A DNA stretch of 18,627 bases from Marinobacter sp. (GTDB lineage Bacteria > Pseudomonadota > Gammaproteobacteria > Pseudomonadales > Oleiphilaceae). Below are positions 15,930-18,627 of the stretch, one piece after another. The position numbers were made by a program, and so were the translations under genes. The notes beneath the pieces were generated by a model. That model saw nothing but the letters and a program-made list of their open reading frames with translations. It searched no databases and had not been told where the DNA came from. Location: assembly GCA_017643965.1 (NCBI GenBank), contig JAEPMM010000016.1, forward strand, positions 1 through 18,627. Reading direction: 5' to 3'. The stretch's first letter is position 1. Every line of letters starts with the position of its first letter.

Positions 15930-17730
15930 TCAACTGGGAGTTATCCTCACTCCTGTGCTGCTGCTCCCAAAGATGAGCGTAGTGGCCACCAGCGGCCAGC
16001 AACTCGTTGTGGCTGCCGCTCTCGACGATGCGGCCGCCGTCCATCACCAGAATGGTATTGGCATCACGGATGGTGGACAGCCGGTGGGCGATGACCAGCG
16101 TGGTGCGCTGCTGGCTGACTTCCTTGAGCGCGCCCAGAATTGCCTGTTCCGACAACGAATCCAGCGACGAGGTGGCCTCATCCAGAATCAGCAGCGGCGG
16201 GTTCTTGAGAATCACCCGGGCAATGGCCACCCGCTGTTTCTCGCCACCGGACAGTTTCAGACCGCGCTCACCCACTTTGGTGGCGTAGCCGTCCGGCAGG
16301 CTGTGGATAAAGTCTTCGAGGTGCGCCATGCGCGCGGCCCGATGCACCTGTTCCTCGCTAGCCGCCGGGTTGCCATAGGCCAGATTGCGGTACAGGGTGT
16401 CGTTGAACAGCACCGTGTCCTGGGGTACCACCCCGATCACAGAGCGCAGGCTGGCCTGGGTCACCTGGCGAATGTCCTGACCGTCTATGCGGATCGAACC
16501 CTGATCCACATCGTAAAAGCGGAACAGCAGGCGGGCGAGGGTGGATTTACCGGCACCGCTGGCGCCCACCACCGCCACCGTGTGGCCGGCGGGTATGGAG
16601 AAATTCACATCCTGCAGGATCGGGCGGTCCGGGCGGTAGGCAAAGTGGATGTGGTCAAACTGCACCTCGGCGCTCGCCACAACCAGTTCCGTCGCCCCCG
16701 CCGCGTCCTGAATCGCCGGCTCGTCCCCCAACAGTTTGAACAGCCGCTCCACGTTCACCAGCGCCTGGCGGATCTCCCGGTAGACAAATCCCAGGGCATT
16801 GAGGGGAATGAACAGCTGCAGCAGGTAGGCGTTGATCATGGTGAAGTCGCCCAGGGTGATCTCGCCACTGGCCACTTCGCCCACCGCCATGGCCATGATC
16901 ACAATCATCGCCACACCGATAATCAGCGCCTGGCCGGCGTTCAGGGTGGCCAGTGACAGGCGGTTCTTCAGCCGCGCCTGTTCCCAGTCGTCCAAGTTCT
17001 GGTCGTACAGCTGCGCTTCGTAGCGTTCGTTGTTGAAGTACTTCACCGTCTCGTAGTTCAGCAGGCTGTCGATGGCCCGCGAATTGGACTGGTTGTCGCG
17101 GGCGTTGGCTTCCCGTACGAACTTGGTACGCCACTCGGTAATCCTGATCGAGAACACCACGTAAACCACCACCGCGACCAGAATGGCCAGCACGTAGCCG
17201 ACGTTGAACACCACCAGCAGAATGCCGGCCACCAACAGGATTTCCAGAATGGTGGGCACGATGTTGAACAGGGTAAAGCGCAGCAGAAAACTGATTCCGT
17301 TGGTGCCACGTTCGATGTCCCGCGCCAGCCCCCCGGTTTTGCGGTCCAGGTGGAAGCCCAGTTCGCGCTGATGCAGATGCTCGAAGATCCGCAACGACAC
17401 CCGCCGCATGGCCCGCTCCGCCACCCGTGCAAACACCGCATCCCGCAGCTCACTGAACAGGGTGGCGCCGAAACGCAGCGAACCGTAACCGACCACCAGC
17501 ACCAACGGAATCCACAGCAGCATGTCGGCGCCGCGGTTCTGGTCGAGGTAGTCGACGATGTATTTCAAGGCAACGGGCGTAGCCACCGTGGCCAGCTTGG
17601 CCAGCACCAACAAGGCCAGCGCCAGCACAACCCGGCCGCGGAATTCCGCCAGATAGGGCCACAGGCCGGAGATCACTTTCCAGTCCGGTTTGTGGTCGGT
17701 GGGGTAGTCGTTGTCGGCGTAAGATTGCAC
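15922..17730 (-). CDS. Atm1/ABCB7-type ABC exporter (fused permease and ATPase)
   Basis: This is an inner-membrane half-transporter that would act as a homodimer. With a start at GTG 17730 it has 602 residues. A six-helix membrane domain (about 25-310) is followed by an ATPase with Walker A GASGAGKS (389-396), the Q-loop segment VPQDTVLFNDTLYRNLAYGN, signature LSGGEKQ (493-499), DEATSSLD (517-524) and an H-loop in VIAHRLSTI. Strings such as HLDRKTGGLARDIERGTNGISFLLRF and NYETVKYFNNERYE are specific to the Atm1/ABCB7/HMT1 group, whose bacterial members export glutathione-linked compounds or metal adducts. A GTG at 17781 would add 17 residues, but it lies inside the 15-bp hairpin at 17756-17789. 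The GTG at 17730 has GGAG about 12 bases upstream and starts near the conserved region, so it is preferred. The C-terminal SQ and stop lie in the palindromic element shared with recD. Confidence 0.92.
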   Translation of the reverse strand: MQSYADNDYPTDHKPDWKVISGLWPYLAEFRGRVVLALALLVLAKLATVATPVALKYIVDYLDQNRGADMLLWIPLVLVVGYGSLRFGATLFSELRDAVFARVAERAMRRVSLRIFEHLHQRELGFHLDRKTGGLARDIERGTNGISFLLRFTLFNIVPTILEILLVAGILLVVFNVGYVLAILVAVVVYVVFSIRITEWRTKFVREANARDNQSNSRAIDSLLNYETVKYFNNERYEAQLYDQNLDDWEQARLKNRLSLATLNAGQALIIGVAMIVIMAMAVGEVASGEITLGDFTMINAYLLQLFIPLNALGFVYREIRQALVNVERLFKLLGDEPAIQDAAGATELVVASAEVQFDHIHFAYRPDRPILQDVNFSIPAGHTVAVVGASGAGKSTLARLLFRFYDVDQGSIRIDGQDIRQVTQASLRSVIGVVPQDTVLFNDTLYRNLAYGNPAASEEQVHRAARMAHLEDFIHSLPDGYATKVGERGLKLSGGEKQRVAIARVILKNPPLLILDEATSSLDSLSEQAILGALKEVSQQRTTLVIAHRLSTIRDANTILVMDGGRIVESGSHNELLAAGGHYAHLWEQQHRSEDNSQLSQ

Positions 17731-17755
17731 GGTTGCAGGTAACTCCAAAGTTAGT

Positions 17756-17789
17756 GAGCGCACGTGGGCGATACCGCCCACGTGCGCTC
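17756..17789. repeat. 15-bp perfect inverted repeat between the divergent ABC genes
   Basis: GAGCGCACGTGGGCG at 17756-17770 and its exact reverse complement at 17775-17789 are separated only by ATAC, giving a 15-bp GC-rich stem with a tetraloop. Each arm contains the self-complementary hexamer CACGTG (17761-17766 and 17779-17784). It is not at a gene end and no T-run follows on either strand, so it is not a standard terminator. It lies 26 bases upstream of the preferred start of the Atm1-type gene and about 85 bases before the other ABC gene. Possible roles are an operator shared by both genes or a hairpin at the 5' end of the Atm1-type mRNA. Confidence 0.75.
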
Positions 17790-17800
17790 TTCCCCGGGGT

Positions 17801-17827
17801 AAGATAGGTCTCCGGGAGCTTTGATAA
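17801..17827 (-). promoter_or_regulatory. Weak candidate promoter for the Atm1-type gene
   Basis: On the minus strand TTATCA (17827-17822) and TATCTT (17806-17801) each match four of six consensus bases, with a short 15-bp spacer. Transcription would start near 17794, placing the 15-bp hairpin at the very 5' end of the message. Pattern match only, with suboptimal spacing. Confidence 0.25.
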
Positions 17828-17849
17828 CGTATAGCTGCCAGAGTTTACA
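17821..17849 (+). promoter_or_regulatory. Weak candidate promoter for the MsbA-like gene
   Basis: TTGATA at 17821-17826 matches the -35 consensus at five of six positions. TTTACA at 17844-17849 is a poor -10 (three of six) at 17-bp spacing. The start would be near 17856, just before the AGGAGG at 17863. It overlaps the candidate promoter on the other strand, so the two genes might compete for polymerase. Confidence 0.25.
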
Positions 17850-17862
17850 GCAGCCCACACCC

Positions 17863-17877
17863 AGGAGGCACATCATT
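17863..17877 (+). promoter_or_regulatory. Perfect AGGAGG ribosome binding site before an ATT (or ATC) start
   Basis: AGGAGG at 17863-17868 is a full Shine-Dalgarno. Six bases later is ATT (17875-17877), preceded in frame by ATC (17872-17874). No ATG, GTG or TTG lies at a usable distance in this frame. The nearest upstream option, TTG at 17821, has no ribosome site, and the nearest downstream GTG is already in the first membrane helix. The site therefore argues for a rare start codon. Confidence 0.6.
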
Positions 17878-18627
17878 AAAACCCGCCATCGCAAGGCCCT
17901 GAAACTGGTCGTCGAGTTTATCAGCCCCTATCGCAGAGCCGTCGCCGGCGCTCTGGTCGCGCTGGTGTTCACCGCCGGCATAACCCTGGGACTGGGGCAG
18001 GGTTTACGCATCCTGGTGGATCAGGGATTAGCCACCGAGTCACCGGAGAATCTGGCGAAGGCCATCGGGCTGTTTTTCGTGCTGGTGCTGGGGCTGGCTT
18101 TTGGCTCCTTTGCCCGCTTTTATCTGGTGTCCTGGATTGGTGAACGGGTGGTGGCGGACATTCGCAAGAAGGTGTTCAACCATCTGATTGATCTGCACCC
18201 CGGTTTCTTTGAACAGAACCGGGCGCTGGAGATCCAGTCGCGGTTTACCGCAGACACCACCGTGCTGCAATCAGTGATCGGCTCCACCGTGTCCATTGCC
18301 CTGCGCAACACGCTGATGCTGGTCGGTGGTCTGCTGCTGCTGTTCATCACCAACGCCAAGCTGGCCAGTATTATCCTGCTGGGCTTCCCGCTGGTGATTG
18401 CACCGATCCTGTTTTTCGGCCGGCGGGTGCGGCAACTGTCGCGCCTGAGTCAGGACCGGGTGGCGGATGTCGGCAGCTACGTCGGCGAGAACCTGACCCA
18501 GATTAAAACGGTGCAGGCCTTCAACCACCAACCCCACGACCGGCGTTTTTTCGCCGAGGTCTCGGAAAAGGCCTTCGACATTGCCCGGGCGCGCATCCGC
18601 CAGCGAGCCTGGCTGACCACGCTGGCG
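17875..18627 (+). CDS. MsbA-like ABC exporter, N-terminal fragment
   Basis: The frame stays open to the window edge and shows 251 codons. It starts at ATT (I/M-KTRHRKALKLVVEFISPYRR), and the reading matches from memory the N-terminus of a Pseudomonas ABC permease/ATPase whose methionine falls at this position. The visible part is the exporter membrane domain. A first hydrophobic segment (AVAGALVALVFTAGITLGLGQGLRILVDQG) is followed by a second (AIGLFFVLVLGLAFGSFARFYLV), then the coupling-helix region SWIGERVVADIRKKVFNHLIDLHPGFFEQN and SRFTADTTVLQSVIGS, and further membrane helices. The ATPase domain lies beyond the window. The family is the MsbA/ABCB-like group of lipid or drug exporters; the substrate cannot be told. 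It is divergent from the Atm1-type gene, with 144 bp between starts. The unusual start could also be a one-base error in the sequence. Confidence 0.85.
   Translation, partial: MKTRHRKALKLVVEFISPYRRAVAGALVALVFTAGITLGLGQGLRILVDQGLATESPENLAKAIGLFFVLVLGLAFGSFARFYLVSWIGERVVADIRKKVFNHLIDLHPGFFEQNRALEIQSRFTADTTVLQSVIGSTVSIALRNTLMLVGGLLLLFITNAKLASIILLGFPLVIAPILFFGRRVRQLSRLSQDRVADVGSYVGENLTQIKTVQAFNHQPHDRRFFAEVSEKAFDIARARIRQRAWLTTLA

Noticed and set aside
15793..16956. 387-codon plus-strand frame opposite the Atm1-type ABC gene
   Set aside because: It is antisense to the conserved ATPase domain and starts inside recD and the palindromic element.
17731..17781. Upstream GTG start (17781) for the Atm1-type exporter
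   Set aside because: It would place the start codon inside a 15-bp perfect hairpin and add 17 residues I do not recognise from the family; no Shine-Dalgarno is seen before it.

Overview
The window looks like ordinary chromosomal core from a GC-rich gammaproteobacterium of the Pseudomonas/Marinobacter type. The clues are the gene order recC-recB-recD with no pitrilysin gene between, a FAN1-type VRR-NUC nuclease paired with an XPD/DinG-like helicase, a probable DUF6482 protein, and a palindromic intergenic repeat of a style I associate with Marinobacter, Halomonas and Pseudomonas. The genus is an inference. Nothing in base or codon use suggests recent transfer, and there is no phage, insertion sequence, tRNA, rRNA or CRISPR array.

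Layout, left to right. (1) 1-652, plus strand: the 3' end of a chemotaxis-type CheB/CheR fusion (coiled coil plus PAS). (2) 686-5691, minus strand, read right to left: a 143-residue protein of unknown function, an exported DUF4864 protein, a FAN1-like structure-specific nuclease, and an iron-sulfur helicase with an N-terminal RecB-like nuclease domain. The last two overlap by ATGA and form a probable repair module. (3) 5769-6059, plus strand: a small DUF6482-like protein transcribed divergently from that cluster. (4) 6248-15824, plus strand: a complete recC-recB-recD operon, each junction an ATGA overlap, preceded by a consensus -10 box and an 11-bp perfect inverted repeat in the likely leader. 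(5) 15922-17730, minus strand: an Atm1/ABCB7-type ABC exporter, convergent with recD. (6) 17875-18627, plus strand: the first 251 codons of a second, MsbA-like ABC exporter, divergent from the first.

The window is dominated by double-strand-break and crosslink repair: RecBCD resects and loads RecA at DNA ends, while the FAN1/helicase pair would act on branched or crosslinked DNA. The two ABC exporters form a separate divergent pair around a shared regulatory region.

The least expected signals are non-coding or concern starts. A 28-bp perfect inverted repeat spans the recD/ABC convergent junction and supplies the stop codons of both genes. The second ABC gene appears to start at ATT (or ATC) behind a perfect AGGAGG. 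A 15-bp perfect hairpin lies between the divergent ABC genes. An 11-bp perfect inverted repeat lies in front of recC. I found no wholly new multi-gene system; the helicase-nuclease/FAN1 pair is the nearest thing to an under-described one. No stretch over 300 bases lacks a gene; the longest gaps are 6060-6247 and 17731-17874.
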